This document shows positions 51,361-62,443 of a DNA stretch of 64,000 nucleotides, one piece after another (position 1 is the stretch's first letter; each line of letters begins with the position of its first letter). The DNA lies in contig CM043960.1 of NCBI GenBank assembly GCA_014529385.2, positions 25,488,396 to 25,552,395 of the forward strand. The letters are read 5' to 3'. Made by a program: the position numbers and the translations under genes. The DNA comes from Adiantum capillus-veneris. Lineage: Eukaryota; Streptophyta; Polypodiopsida; Polypodiales; Pteridaceae. The notes under the pieces are model-generated. The model was not told the origin of the DNA, did not search any database, and saw only the letters and a list, made by a program, of their open reading frames with translations.

Positions 51361-53439
51361 ATGCCCCGCTTTCAGAGCTTGTGGTGATTGGTGGAGTTGT
51401 GCTTTGCCTAATTTGATGAAAATTGTCATGGTGCTTGAGCTGAGCCATATAAACATTTTTGTGTTGAAATTTGATGACTTTGACCCCTCTGGTCATAGTC
51501 CTATCTTAGGCGTGCCTAAGATAGAATTGGCTAATTTTGGGCTTCACAGAGTTGAGACTTGGTGTTTAATGAGGTTTGGACTTATTTGACAAGTTGAAAG
51601 TCAATAACGTCCACTTTTAGTGTCTTCTAGGGCGATAAAGTGATCATGGGCTAATGTATGCATGGGAAAAGTGTACTAGGGAGAGGTAGGCTATGTGCCA
51701 GGTATGAGGATCGTGATCATGTGAAAAAAATGTGCAAAAAGTACTTAAAACATGGCAGATAATCTTCGGCACGCCTAAGATAAAAATTGCATTTTATCAA
51801 TATTTATGCCTCTAACTTGCCGTATCTAGATTCTACTATGTCAGTTATGGTGGGTTATGGCCTTGGTTGTGTATCTTGCAATTGGTGTTTTCCCCAATGA
51901 AGTTGATGGTCCTCTTTTGAGATGAGCTTGACTTGGAGTCACTACTCAGTAGTTGTGTGCCCATTGAAGGCTAGTAAGGGTCTACTGTAATGAGTAGAGT
52001 TCCCCCCTTGAGTTTGAGGTCAAACGGATCAATATTTTGCACTAAGATGCACAATGTCGCTTTGCAGTGAAGATATGGTCATTTTGATATATCCTTATGA
52101 TTTGGACTCTAATGCACCCCCACTTCTCTAGAGTTCCCAACATGATGGCATCTTCTCATGTGTCAAGTTTGGTCTAGGACTGAGCTCTTCATCATTGTCG
52201 CGCCGAAGATACTAGATCAACTTTTCTAGCATTTTTTGTACTTTGGAGCCTACTAAGGTGTTCCCCCACTAGAGATGAGCCTATAATTCAAGTTTGGTAT
52301 GATTTGGATTTTTGGTGTGGCCGGCCGGTGTATTCGCCTTTGTTCTTGAAAGTTTCCAGATTGCCCTATGTTGCCGTGCTCCCTATAGCCTTGTGGTTGA
52401 CAAAGTGATACTCAAAATGATTCTTGGTATAGTTTGGAACTTAGTCCTCATGGCTGGAGCAAGTAAGAGCTGATAGACGATGCATAGAAGTTATCTCTCA
52501 AAGGACTAGAATAGAAATAAGAGGAAAAATGGCCTAAAAGACTATACATACCTGGACTTTTCTGACACCCCCCATCCTATACCTACCCATTGAGCCCAAT
52601 AGGCTTCACAATGTACTCTCCGGTCAAAAATTTCAGAAAATCGACATCCAAGGACCTTTATGTCGCAATTTGTCCCAGATTCTTAGTGAGTTGGAGTGGC
52701 CGTCGAGCTTTTTGATTGAAATTTCTCCTTTTTTTTTTGCCTTGCAATCCTCTTAGTGTTCTCGGGCCCTTCATAAGATTTGCATGGTTCTTTCGGTTGT
52801 TGCAAGGGTTGCTCAACAATGATCCTTTGATCTTGCAATGTGTACTTTTTTATAATGGGATGGAACATTGATTGCTCCCGGTTTGTCACTATCCAATTCC
52901 ATCTGCGTGGTCCAGACTTCTTTCAAAGTCCAATTCAACTCGTTGTATTTTGCTTTTATAATGGGATGGAACATTGATTGCTCCCGGTTTGTCACTATCC
53001 AATTCCATCTGCGTGGTCCAGACTTCTTTCAAAGTCCAATTCAACTCGTTGTATTTTGCTTTGCGTTCACTTTTTGTCATTCTTTTCCTTTGGTCTTATC
53101 AGGCTTGCACAATTTTGGTTTTGTTTTGTTTTGTTGCTCTAAATGTTTTGTGTCTCGATACCTTCTCGCAATCTTGTCATTTATGAAGTATGTTGCATCT
53201 ACTTTCATAAAGAATTGAGTTTTGTTTTTTAGTGCAGGTTTTGGTATTCTCTTTTTCAGGTTATTGTCTTGTTTCTTGCAATACTTTTATTGGCGTCTTT
53301 GATGTTGGTTTGGAAATTCGAAAAACTTTTCCTCTCCTCCCCTGAGTCAAAGTTTGGCTCTTACGTGCTCTTTTTTTGAGTTTGATTCCTTTGTTGTAAT
53401 TGTTTATTCTTCGAACTCGTCCATTGCATCATAGTAGTG
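51361..53439. other. Unrecognised region between elements L and J
   Basis: No LTR boundary, RNA gene or known domain. Features visible: a perfect 11-base inverted repeat with a two-base loop (CTATCTTAGGC, 51501-51524) whose arm recurs at about 51764-51775, a T-run at 52729-52738, and the 106-base tandem duplication at 52851-53062. Minus-strand frames at 52683-53080 are short and could be a decayed extension of J. Confidence 0.5.
52851..53062. repeat. Perfect 106-base tandem duplication
   Basis: Units 52851-52956 and 52957-53062 read identically by eye, beginning TATAATGGGATGGAACATTG. On the minus strand the unit reads KYNELNWTLKEVWTTQMELD in one frame; 106 is not a multiple of three, so the two copies would be in different frames. 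Confidence 0.95.
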
Positions 53440-55290
53440 ATTAAAAAAGACACGTTTCTCCTTTATCATTTCGATAAGTACCATCTGGATCGGGACTATA
53501 TCATAGCCCTCCTCGTGACAAAGTGTGTAGGTGTAGATTCATTAATGCATACATCCATTGTTGTCAGAATCTGGGTCCACTCAAAAGGTTCAAACAAATG
53601 TCCAGGGTTCAGGTATGTGATCTGTATCATTTACTTCTCTTTGTAAAACGCAATTATCCCTTCGTAAACTACCCAATTCAGAAGCCCCGCACATCCAAAT
53701 TGGAGTGTCTTTGTGTATCCAAATGGCACTTTAGTCTTTGCTGAGGTTTCAAAGTCCAATTCCTGTATAGGTGTCCTCAGAACATCCTTGTAGGAACGGT
53801 CTTTCAAGTTCACTCGAGTAGAGATAATCTCATTCCCCCAATCTTGGATTAATTGTACCTGTCTCATGAACGGTCTTCCCAAGATGATTTCAGAGTTGAA
53901 TTTCTTTCTAAAATCTGCAATGGCAAAAGCGTGTTCGTAGTCAATTCCAAAGGAGTTGACTATAACATTCTCTAGTAAGCCCATCAGTTTCTCTATGTGT
54001 CCATCTTGTAGTTTCATCCTTGTTTGCGTGATTGCTAGCTTTTCTAGGCTTCCTAGATGGCTTTCATTGCTATGGCAATGCCTGCTCCATTGTCCAAAAT
54101 AGCCATGGCTGTTACATCATTGTAATGTACTGGAAGGGTAGTGTTTCCCTCGTTCCCTTCACAATAGTCTCCTACTTTGTTCATGGGCACAAAGTTGACA
54201 AGTTTAGTCCGTGTCTCCTCATTTTGCAATTTTGCCAAGTTCATTTGAGATACTCCCGTTATCCCATCTTTTCCATGGTGGTTTGAATCTCTCCTCATAG
54301 GTGTGGTCGTAACTTCAACAGCTCACCCAAAGTGATTGTGTATTGGATTGAAGTTGACATGTTCTCTAACTCATTTCCACAGGTTGTCTGGCCAATCTTC
54401 TCTGACTATGGGCACTCCGTCCACTCTTTCTCCACTGCCAGGAAATATCAATTTAGGTGATTGTGTGTCATTGTTCTCTAAAGTTTCCGACTCTCCCTTC
54501 TCTTGCATTTTTTCTCTGTTGGTATTCATCTCAAATTTTGCTGGTTTCTTATGATTTCTAACTAAGGTTTTTGTTTTCCAGCATAGATTGTGTAATTTGC
54601 ACCAAGTTTTTGTAAGCTTCTAATTTAATTGCTTCCATATTAGGTGCTGGATAATTTTTCCATTTGGTTTTCAATGTTTGATCGGCTATCAATCCAGCTT
54701 GGAAATCTTCTAAGGCCGCGTTGATTAGTTCGTAAATTTTATCGAACAATACTGATCCAGGTAATTTTGGTTTAGGTTTCTTAAAGTCTAATGAAAGAGT
54801 CTGCATCTTTTCCTCTACCTCCTTCCATATCTTTTCTTCAAGCCCTTTTCATAGTTTCTGTCTCTTGAGTTCATATCATTTGTTTCTTTCTTTTCTGGAA
54901 CTTTTAGAGGAATTGCTGGGTATGTCTGATCCACTAGTATTTTTCTATTTATTCCCCTTGGCTTGTGCTCTAGTCACTACTCGAACGGGAATTGTAGGCT
55001 CCCCTTCCGACGAACTACTTGGTACAATTTGAACTATGTTTATGGCGGTTTTCCCTTGTTGCTGATTTCCTAAGTAGTCTTTAGGAAAGTGTCCACCCTT
55101 GTGACCACATGCTCCGCAATATGCCTCTATAGATAGGTCTCGCATTCTTATCTGGTTTAGGACAACCGTTTTTCCAATGATCATCCGTCCCACTATTATG
55201 GCAATTTCCTATTTTTGGTTTGGGCATTGGTTTGATAATAGACAGTCTAGCTCCGCTCCCTAGTTTGAAATGAAGTAAACCAGTGCTCTA
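53440..55290 (-). pseudogene. Element J: gag-protease fragment, same family as I
   Basis: Minus-strand order: an IEAYCGACGHKGGHFPKDY knuckle-like block (55125-55060), TAINIVQIVPSSSSEGEP, the conserved block KLPGSVLFDKIYELINAALE then TKWKNYPAPNMEAIKLEAYK (54780-54600), then TTLPVHYNDVTAMAILDNGA (protease active site, about 54110), MKLQDGHIEKLMGLLENVIV, EIILGRPFMRQVQLIQDWGN (53900-53830), ending near the DTDHIPEPW-type tail (about 53600). Stops interrupt it. The knuckle lacks its last Cys (Tyr). It is cut at 55290 by the element I LTR; K shows the sequence that should follow (CTCTATCCGCCGCAGG). Confidence 0.82.
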
Positions 55291-56077
55291 TGTTAGCAGC
55301 AAGCTAACACGGATATCATTTTTCGGAGTTCTCTTTGTAAAACACTTATTATTTTGATAAATCGAGAATATTGTAACTCCTATTTTCTCGGATAAACTTT
55401 GTAATTAATGAACTGGGGCTACAAGCTTCCAGATTGTATGAACCTGTCATTACCCAGCTTTGGTAGAACTCCAGATTATTAGTTTTGACCACCCAAAAAC
55501 CTTGGCTAAGGTATAAAAGCCAAATTCTGTAAGTTTTTAATAAGTTTTTGGATAATAGAAACGCAGCGTGAGCTAACGGCGCTCACTCCTCTCCTTCTCG
55601 TGCTTCCTACTCCCTCCCCGGTTGTCACATTGCAGTCGCTTTTGTTGCATTGCAACCGCAGGTAAGAGCTGTACACATTGACATAAGCAGTTCACAGTAT
55701 TTCGTAGCTTTTGGCATCGCCGACCCGCGGCCTAATTTCATCATAACTAGAAATTTACACTTTCAAATAAAAAACTAAGCATAGGCGAGGTATTGGGGCA
55801 TCATTGCTAAGCATTTAGATGCATTCTGGGTCGAAAACAACTAGGTCAAAAATCCATTGTTGTTAATAATCGTGATTTTGGAACTTGACCTAAAGTGGGG
55901 TTTGAGATCATAAGCATGTGTGCTTAGGTCTCACAAACTTGTCCAAGAAGTTTCGTGATGTTTGGATGTCATTTGATGCTGTAACGGATGTGATTTGTTT
56001 GCCATGAGCGATTGGCTTTTGGTGATTTCAGTCACTTGAGTGTAACCTGAGTTAGATGCGAGTTGTTGCGCCCCACA
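55291..56077 (+). repeat. Element I 5' LTR
   Basis: Starts TGTTAGCAGCAAGC at the point where J is interrupted (CTCTA is the likely target duplication) and ends GCGCCCCACA two bases before a primer-binding site, 787 bp. TATA box TATAAAAG at 55512-55519. No partner LTR was found in the window. The boundaries are supported by the J/K comparison and the primer-binding site, not by an LTR pair. Confidence 0.7.
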
Positions 56078-56079
56078 TT

Positions 56080-56099
56080 TGGTGTCGCTGCCGGGGATC
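56080..56099 (+). promoter_or_regulatory. Element I primer-binding site, tRNA-Asp type
   Basis: TGGTGTCGCTGCCGGGGATC differs at two positions from TGGCGCCGTTGCCGGGGATC, the complement of the plant tRNA-Asp 3' end. This site is usual in the Athila/Tat branch of plant Ty3/gypsy elements. Confidence 0.8.
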
Positions 56100-57895
56100 G
56101 AAGAGACCTAAACTAGGGAAAAACACGAGTGTCTTGTGAAGTTATCCTTTAACTTCCTCTAGGTTCACCTAGAGTTCAAAACTTTCTTTCAGAAACCGCA
56201 TAGCATAAGATTGTCGTCTTTTGCTGTGTAGAGATAGCTTGGAAGTAATCGTACTTGCTGAGTCCTTTTAGGATTGTAGGATTGTAGAAATAGACTAGGA
56301 TTTTGAGAATGATTGGTAGACAAAACAAGTCTTAAGATCAATGCTCAAAAAACCATAAAACACAAGAAAACGAGTGTTTGTGGACACTTTCCACAACCCC
56401 ATTGCATGAAAATCTAGGAGTAGGGTAAGTAGGATCCGATGTGGATTTCAGAACATTGCTCTCTGGAAGAATCAAGTGTGTGTGTTATTGGAAGTTACAG
56501 AATTTTTGGTCTACGACTAGAAATAGCTCGAAAAGACTTGAAACCACTCAATCCGACTGGAGAGTAAGCTTAAAAGTTGTCTGAACCGGTTGGTAAGCTC
56601 AAAGACACTTCGAGGTAAAAATTTCAAGGGTTGGCCAAAACTTAGATTATTTACTTTTTCTTGACATTTTAGGCCAAATTAAGTTTTTACTCGATTCATA
56701 GGCTTAAAATAGTTCATGTAAAAAAGTGTTTATTTCAAGCTTGAAGTTAATAATCATGATTATTAACTTTCTGCTCCAAATTGACCAAGGTTTATACCAT
56801 TGACTCATTGCATCATAGGCTTATATTGATGTGATAAACATGTGTACATGCTCAGTTGACCAAAAATTTGCAAAAAAGTTGTCAGTTGTAAATAATCGCG
56901 ATTATTTACATCTACCCCATTTTCAACTTTTTTGGCCAAGTCAGTATACCACTAGTTTTACCATGTTGTAATAAGCCCACAAACCAAATTTGGTAAGAAT
57001 TGGATCACTGGATTGAAAATTGTGACCAAATTTCCAATGTTAGCTTGCGGACAGATAATTGATGACTATTTGACCAAAAATTGTCCAAACTTGATGAAAC
57101 TTGGCTAGTGACCTTAACTTGAGGTGCTTAACAGATATGTGTCAAAGTTGGGGCAAAAAAAGTTGCAAAAATTTAGTTGGAGTAAATAATCGCGATTATT
57201 TACATTTGCTTCAAAACTTGAGAATTTTGCACATTTGAGTATACCACAAGGTCAAGCATATCAAGTGGACCCCACAAATCAATTTTGGTGAAATTTTGAT
57301 CACAAAAGTGAGTCCTAAGCCAGATTCTCCAAATCAGAGTTTGCGAACACAAAATAGTTGATAAACTCGATCAGATTTTGTCCAAACTTGTTGAAACTTG
57401 TCCAGTGACTTTAACAAGTTGTATACTTGCCAAACCAAGCCAAAAAGTGCCAAAAACTGACAAAAGTAAATAATCGTGATTATTTACTATTGCTATCCAA
57501 AGACATCAATTTTGACTTTTGAACTTATACAGTGTTAGGCCAACATAATATAAAGCCACCGGGCAATTTTGGGTTCAATCGGATCAAAACTAGTACATGA
57601 TCACTCAGTTTCCAGGTTGTAGATTAAACCTTTGAATTTTTGCTAAAGTCGAATTTGAAAGTCAAATTTTGACTCCCATAGCTCGATTTGAAGTGATACA
57701 CATAGACCGAGCACAAGAGTTAGCAAAAACTCTACTTTCTTTATAGAAGAATAGCTAACTTGATCAAATTTGTACAGGAATCAGGTTGCAAACGAGGAAT
57801 TAGTGGCTTGACAGAAAGTTGCAATCGAATCAAGTGGAAATTGATGACAAGTCGATCCAAAGGTGAGTACTCTATCCAGAGCTTCATAAGTCTAT
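56100..57895 (+). other. Element I long leader with repeated palindromes
   Basis: About 1.8 kb with no open frame of note, between primer-binding site and gag. It carries four 22-base palindromes: 56746-56767 (arm GTTAATAATCA), 56888-56909 and 57182-57203 (arm GTAAATAATCG, both perfect), and 57466-57487 (same arm, one central mismatch). Spacing is 142, 294 and 284 bases, and the flanking text (AAAAAGTTG, CCAAAAATT) also recurs, so it looks like a decayed tandem array of about 290 bases. A half-palindrome (TTAATAATCGTGATT) lies at 55863 in the LTR. Confidence 0.75.
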
Positions 57896-58555
57896 ATGAA
57901 CCTTAGATCTGGTTGTGTACTAGAAAATCAGGGCATACTCGGAGAAACCTCCAGTAGAGTATCCACCAAAGAAAACGTGAATCAAGGCAATTCCTTACAC
58001 ACAATTCTTGAAGAAGTCTCAGATACTTTTTCTGACTCAACATCCGAATTGTCTTCTTACTCGACTCACTCGAAAACCGGAACGACGATGCGCTATAAGC
58101 ACATACTCTCTTTTTACAAAACTAACCGACATGGAGCCCAGGTTTACTTGGACCCTAACGAGGAGTATGCTATTCGCATTGATGACCATGGTATTGAGTT
58201 CGAAGAAGAGATTAGAGCAAACAAACAAGGAAATATTTACATTGTACAAGTTGAAAACCCTAATGTGGTAGACAAATGGGGGCTAGAAGTAAACACCATA
58301 ATCCCAGATATGTCAGCAAAAGAAGGACCACCAACTTTAGAATTCGAGGGATACAATCAAGTAGATTTGAAGCCGTTGAAACGGCTTAGTACTGATAATC
58401 CTAGGATCGGAGTCTATTGTTGGGAAGATAGAAAGATAAAAGATCTTCTGTGGACTTCGCATGCCAAACCAGGACAACTAACGGCCATGAAGATCATCGA
58501 TATCTTCAAGATCAAAGATAAGGAATCAATGGAACCTACCAACCTACCTGTTTAG
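57896..58555 (+). CDS. Element I gag N-terminal open frame
   Basis: Open frame of 219 codons starting MNLRSGCVLENQGILGE, a LRSG opening seen in some Athila/Tat-type gags. The middle has YKTNRHGAQVYLDPNEEYAI and VYCWEDRKIKDLLWTSHAKP. No known domain was recognised. It is the first coding text after the leader. A stop at 58553-58555 separates it from the capsid block, which follows in broken frames, so the polyprotein is no longer intact. The start is the first ATG of the frame. Confidence 0.6.
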   Translation: MNLRSGCVLENQGILGETSSRVSTKENVNQGNSLHTILEEVSDTFSDSTSELSSYSTHSKTGTTMRYKHILSFYKTNRHGAQVYLDPNEEYAIRIDDHGIEFEEEIRANKQGNIYIVQVENPNVVDKWGLEVNTIIPDMSAKEGPPTLEFEGYNQVDLKPLKRLSTDNPRIGVYCWEDRKIKDLLWTSHAKPGQLTAMKIIDIFKIKDKESMEPTNLPV

Positions 58556-59420
58556 GGATTGTTATAACAACAACTTCATTATGATGACGCTTGAGGAGGT
58601 AGAACAAACCAAATACCAAGGGTATTCCATACGGGATTGGATATTGGGACAAGGACCAGAAACCATTCCAAGAGATGAACACCGCGAGAGATCATCTAAG
58701 AGTAATGTGAAGAAACCAGAAACCACCTCATCACGTTGAAAACCGGGTGACACTAAGGCCAGTCTAGGGCTACATGAGTCACTATTTCCAACAGACTGGT
58801 TTGAAGGACTCGGAACAGGACCAAATGCCAGAAGACCGAGAGTTGAACCAAACAGACGGGTTAGACCAGCTAATTTTTAGAAATGGGTCAGAAAATACAG
58901 TGGATCAGGGGATCCATACGACCACTTAGCAAGCTTTAAGCAAGTGCTAAGAGCTGAACGTATATTCGATTTCCATACTCAATTCGAGGGGTTTGCAATG
59001 ACATTAGAAGGAAAAGATTTGACATGGTTCCAAAACATTCTACCAAGGTCAATCATGGACTTGAACACATTAGCTCAAGGATTTGTAGCTGCTTGTTTCA
59101 AAATGGGGATCAAACATAATACAATAGCTCAAATCTACAGCTTTAAACAGAAACATGGTGAGTCTGTTAGGGATTGTGCAACTCGAATGAAACAATACAT
59201 TGCCAGATGCCCAAGGCTAGAGATACCTGCAGAAGAATGACTTGTATCCTGGTTTCTAGAGGGACTACTAAACAAATAACTTCATGCTATACTCTATAGT
59301 AAAAAGCATACAACCCTAGAAGAGTGTGTGTCAGATGCTATCGACTTAGGAGACAATTGTGATATTTTCAACAAAGAAGATGTCCCTAAGGATAACTAAA
59401 GCGAGAAAACAACATCTATT
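58556..59420 (+). pseudogene. Element I gag capsid block (Retrotrans_gag type)
   Basis: Plus-strand text after several stops: KYSGSGDPYDHLASFKQVLR (about 58894), FHTQFEGFAMTLEGKDLTWF, FKQKHGESVRDCATRMKQYI (to 59240), a stop, then LVSWFLEGLLNK and EECVSDAIDLGDNCDIF (to 59370). This is the usual capsid layout of plant Ty3/gypsy gag. At least five stops lie between 58556 and 59420. Confidence 0.82.
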
Positions 59421-60440
59421 AGGCCAGCACAAGTGGGAACGGCAGCTGCAGCACCACTTTCAACCATAGAAGATATGCTTAAAAGGATGAATGACATGAT
59501 GAACAGCATGCAAAAAGCACCTATGAGGGGACCAGGACAGGGGATACCTCAATAGAGACAACCAATAAGGCCACAAAAATGGTGTGCAATCGAGGGTAAA
59601 TGGACCAACCATGAGACCCACGAGTGCAACTTCAGACCAAAGTATGATGGGAATGTTCAGTACGTGCCCATGAGGCCACAAGGACAACCCATGTACAGAT
59701 ACCAGCCTAATATGACCCAAGCTCAAAGACCAACAATGGGTATGGAAAGACCTCAACCTGTGTTGGGACAACAACCTCCATACCCAGGACATAATGCAGT
59801 GCTTGTAAAGTACATGCACTTAGGAGTCATAGACGAACAAGCATTAGTGCCTGTTACAACCTATGCAGAGCCTAGTCCATCTATAGTAATGGTAGAAGGA
59901 GATTGGTATAATTCACATCCACCACCAATGGAGGAACTCGTGACTTATGCTCCACCAAAGCTCGCACCATATGTATTATGTAGCTAATCAAGGTGTTAGA
60001 CCTCCCATTGTAAGACCCATGATTAAGCCAAGAATAGGAAACTGTCATAACTGTGGTGCAGATGATCATTGGAAAAATGAATGTCCAGAGCCTGCAAAAA
60101 CCTCAAACCGGTTGAAGCCTACTGCATACAATGTTGTAAAAAGGGAGGACACTTTCCAAAAGATTGTCCTAAAAATCCTTTAAACAAGGGTAAAACAGTA
60201 GTAAACATAGTCCAAGTGATACCTAGTAGCTCATCAGAGAGTGAACCGATTGTTCTAATCAAGGTAATCACTAGAGCCCAAGCAAAGAAAAAGAAACACA
60301 ACTCCTCTGATGATTTGGAAAATACGCAAGTTTCCTCTCAAAGAATCAAAAGGAGCAGAAGCAAAAGATATGAGATGAGAAAACAAAACAAAGGGTTGAA
60401 ATCAAAGAGAAAGCAAAAAAGCTATTCCAGGAAAATTTGA
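59421..60440 (+). pseudogene. Element I gag: Pro/Gln-rich linker and two zinc knuckles
   Basis: A linker rich in Pro, Gln and Met (59664-59830, QPMYRYQPNMTQAQRPTMGM) is followed by knuckle 1 at 60043-60084, CHNCGADDHWKNEC (C-X2-C-X4-H-X4-C), and knuckle 2 at 60123-60167, CIQCCKKGGHFPKDC, which has five residues before His (X5) or an X3 first gap. The two lie in different frames. A basic, Ser-rich tail follows (VITRAQAKKKKHNSSDDLEN; RSRSKRYEMRKQNKGLKSKR). J and K keep the second knuckle with the X5 spacing but have Tyr instead of its last Cys. Confidence 0.82.
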
Positions 60441-61207
60441 AAGAAACTGGAAGCGAAATCAAGGAAACAACCGTGAAATCTAGAGGATCCATTCTGGTTG
60501 ATAAAATTTTTGAGCCTATTAATGCCGCATTGGAAGTCTACCAAGCAGGACTTAAAGCAAACCAAAACATGGAAAACAAATGGAAAAACTATCCTTCTCC
60601 AGACATGGAAGCAACTAAATTGGAAGCTTATCAAAATTTGGTAAGAATCACGCAAGAAATGCTGGAAAAACAAAAACCCAACCTTGAAAGTATTGCAAAA
60701 CATGAGGAGCTTGTGGTAAGAGACAATAAAGAAAAATCCGATGTGGTGGCAGAACCCCACCTTGAAACAAAAGAACCAGAGCTTATTGTGCCTGACAATG
60801 AAGATGCCTTAGATGGAATTCCATTCGTATAGGAAGACTGGCCATGACACTTATGGGAAAAAGTGAGAGAGATCAATGATGGGAGCCTAACTCTAAAGTC
60901 AACTCCTATAGAGGAAGTCTGGTTGGATAACGTACCTTCTGATGTAAACATGGATGTACAATCCTTGTACATGGATTGCGGATTTGAAGCTTCAGGAATG
61001 TCGAAACCATTGACCTTGAAAACATTACCTTCTTACTTGGGAGATAACGAAGACGAATCCATAGTGTGTAAGACCACTCAAGTAAAAAGAGCTGAACAGA
61101 CCCTAGAAGTAGAGAGCATTCATTCAATCATGTCTATACCCATCCAATGCACTCTTACCTTGGGAGAATTGTTAAACTCCAGACAATACTTATTGAATGA
61201 TCTATAG
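60437..61207 (+). pseudogene. Element I conserved domain of unknown role between knuckles and protease
   Basis: Frame 60437-60832 contains SILVDKIFEPINAALEVYQA, NKWKNYPSPDMEATKLEAYQ and NLVRITQEMLEKQKPN. The same block is conserved in J (54780-54560) and K (63330-63130). It is predicted helical by its spacing of hydrophobic residues. After it comes an acidic segment (LIVPDNEDALDGIPFV), which lines up with a J/K stretch on their minus strand, then frame 60863-61207 with no recognised motif. I do not recognise the domain. Confidence 0.6.
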
Positions 61208-61222
61208 AAAACCCTAGAGAAG

Positions 61223-61954
61223 GTGGGGATAAAGGGGCTAAACTCGAAAAATTTGGAAAAATTAAAAAATGAAATGGACAACAAAGAGATTCGATATGTT
61301 CCCATGGACAAAGTAGGAGAATATTATGAAGGGGAAGAAGGAAACACCACCCTCCCAGTGAAATATAATGGCATTGAAACCATGGCAATACTGGATAATG
61401 GCGCTGGCATAGCCATAGCCACTGTAGCAGTATGGGAGTCCTGGGGCCAACCAGCCATTAGACAAACTTGAATGAAATTGCAATTGGCTGACGGACACAT
61501 TGAAAGACCATTAGGGCTGCTTGAAAAAGTGATAGTCAATTCCCGTGGAATTGAAAATCAACACACTTTTGCCATAGTAGACTTTGGGAAGAAACTCAAC
61601 TATGAAATCATATTGGGAAGACCTTTCATGCGACAGGTACAGCTTATCCAAGATTGGGGAAACAATTATCTGTACTTGAAGCAAGTGGGATCTATAACAA
61701 GAGTAAATCTAAAAGATCACACTTATAGAGATGTCTTGAAAATACCCATACAAGAGTTTGATTCAGTCTCTTCAACTGAAACTAAATTTCCATCCTGGTT
61801 AAACAAAGACACTCTTATTTGGATGTGTGGAGCTTCAAAAAATGGAAGTTTAAGACAAGATGAATGTATCCTAGAAAGGGACTGCACAGACGAAGCCTAC
61901 GTACCTGAACCCTTTCCAGAGCATTTGTTTGAGCCATTTGAGTGGACTAACAAC

Positions 61955-62013
<59 letters not shown>

Positions 62014-62056
62014 ACATTTTCTGGGACTATTGGCCGGGGGTGCCCTTGGTGTATAA
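61223..62056 (+). pseudogene. Element I aspartic protease and C-terminal tail
   Basis: Pieces: MAILDNGAGIAIATVAVWES (active site D-N-G-A, about 61381-61440), a stop at 61469, then MKLQLADGHIERPLGLLEKV, EIILGRPFMRQVQLIQDWGN (about 61603-61662) and YLYLKQVGSITRVNLKDHTY. The tail DEAYVPEPFPEHLFEPFEW runs into a CA repeat read as Thr-His. No RT, RNase H or integrase follows, so this copy ends after protease. The same layout is seen in J. Confidence 0.82.
61956..62016. repeat. CA microsatellite
   Basis: About 30 CA units with one TA interruption at 62009-62010, lying at the end of the element I protease frame. Confidence 0.97.
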
Positions 62057-62374
62057 CCGGCTTGAGTTAACTTGGAATTTTTTTTAATAAAAGTAAGTGG
62101 TACCTAATGGTATCTAAACCTTAGTGCAAAATGGGGTGGATGTTTTGCCTTGCTAGATTCTTGGTTTGATTGGATAAGCTTTGAACCTTGGGTGAAATGA
62201 TGGCTTGAGTTTACTAGAGGGTGGTACATTAATGGTACCTAACCCTTGTAGTTAATAGGGGTTATGTGCTTGTGATGGGTTTCATGGCTCTGCATACCCT
62301 GTCATGCTCCGCTTAAACTCATGGTGGCTCCCTCTTGGTGGGTCTGTGCTACTGTTCTATCTCATCCCCCCCCC

Positions 62375-62443
<69 letters not shown>

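Noticed and set aside
56746-57487. CRISPR or attachment-site interpretation of the repeated palindromes
   Set aside because: Spacers differ greatly in length (120, 272 and 262 bases) and themselves show residual similarity; no cas-like or recombinase gene is nearby.
59460-59819. Minus-strand frame of 119 codons within element I gag
   Set aside because: Opposite strand of the Pro/Gln-rich gag linker; no domain.
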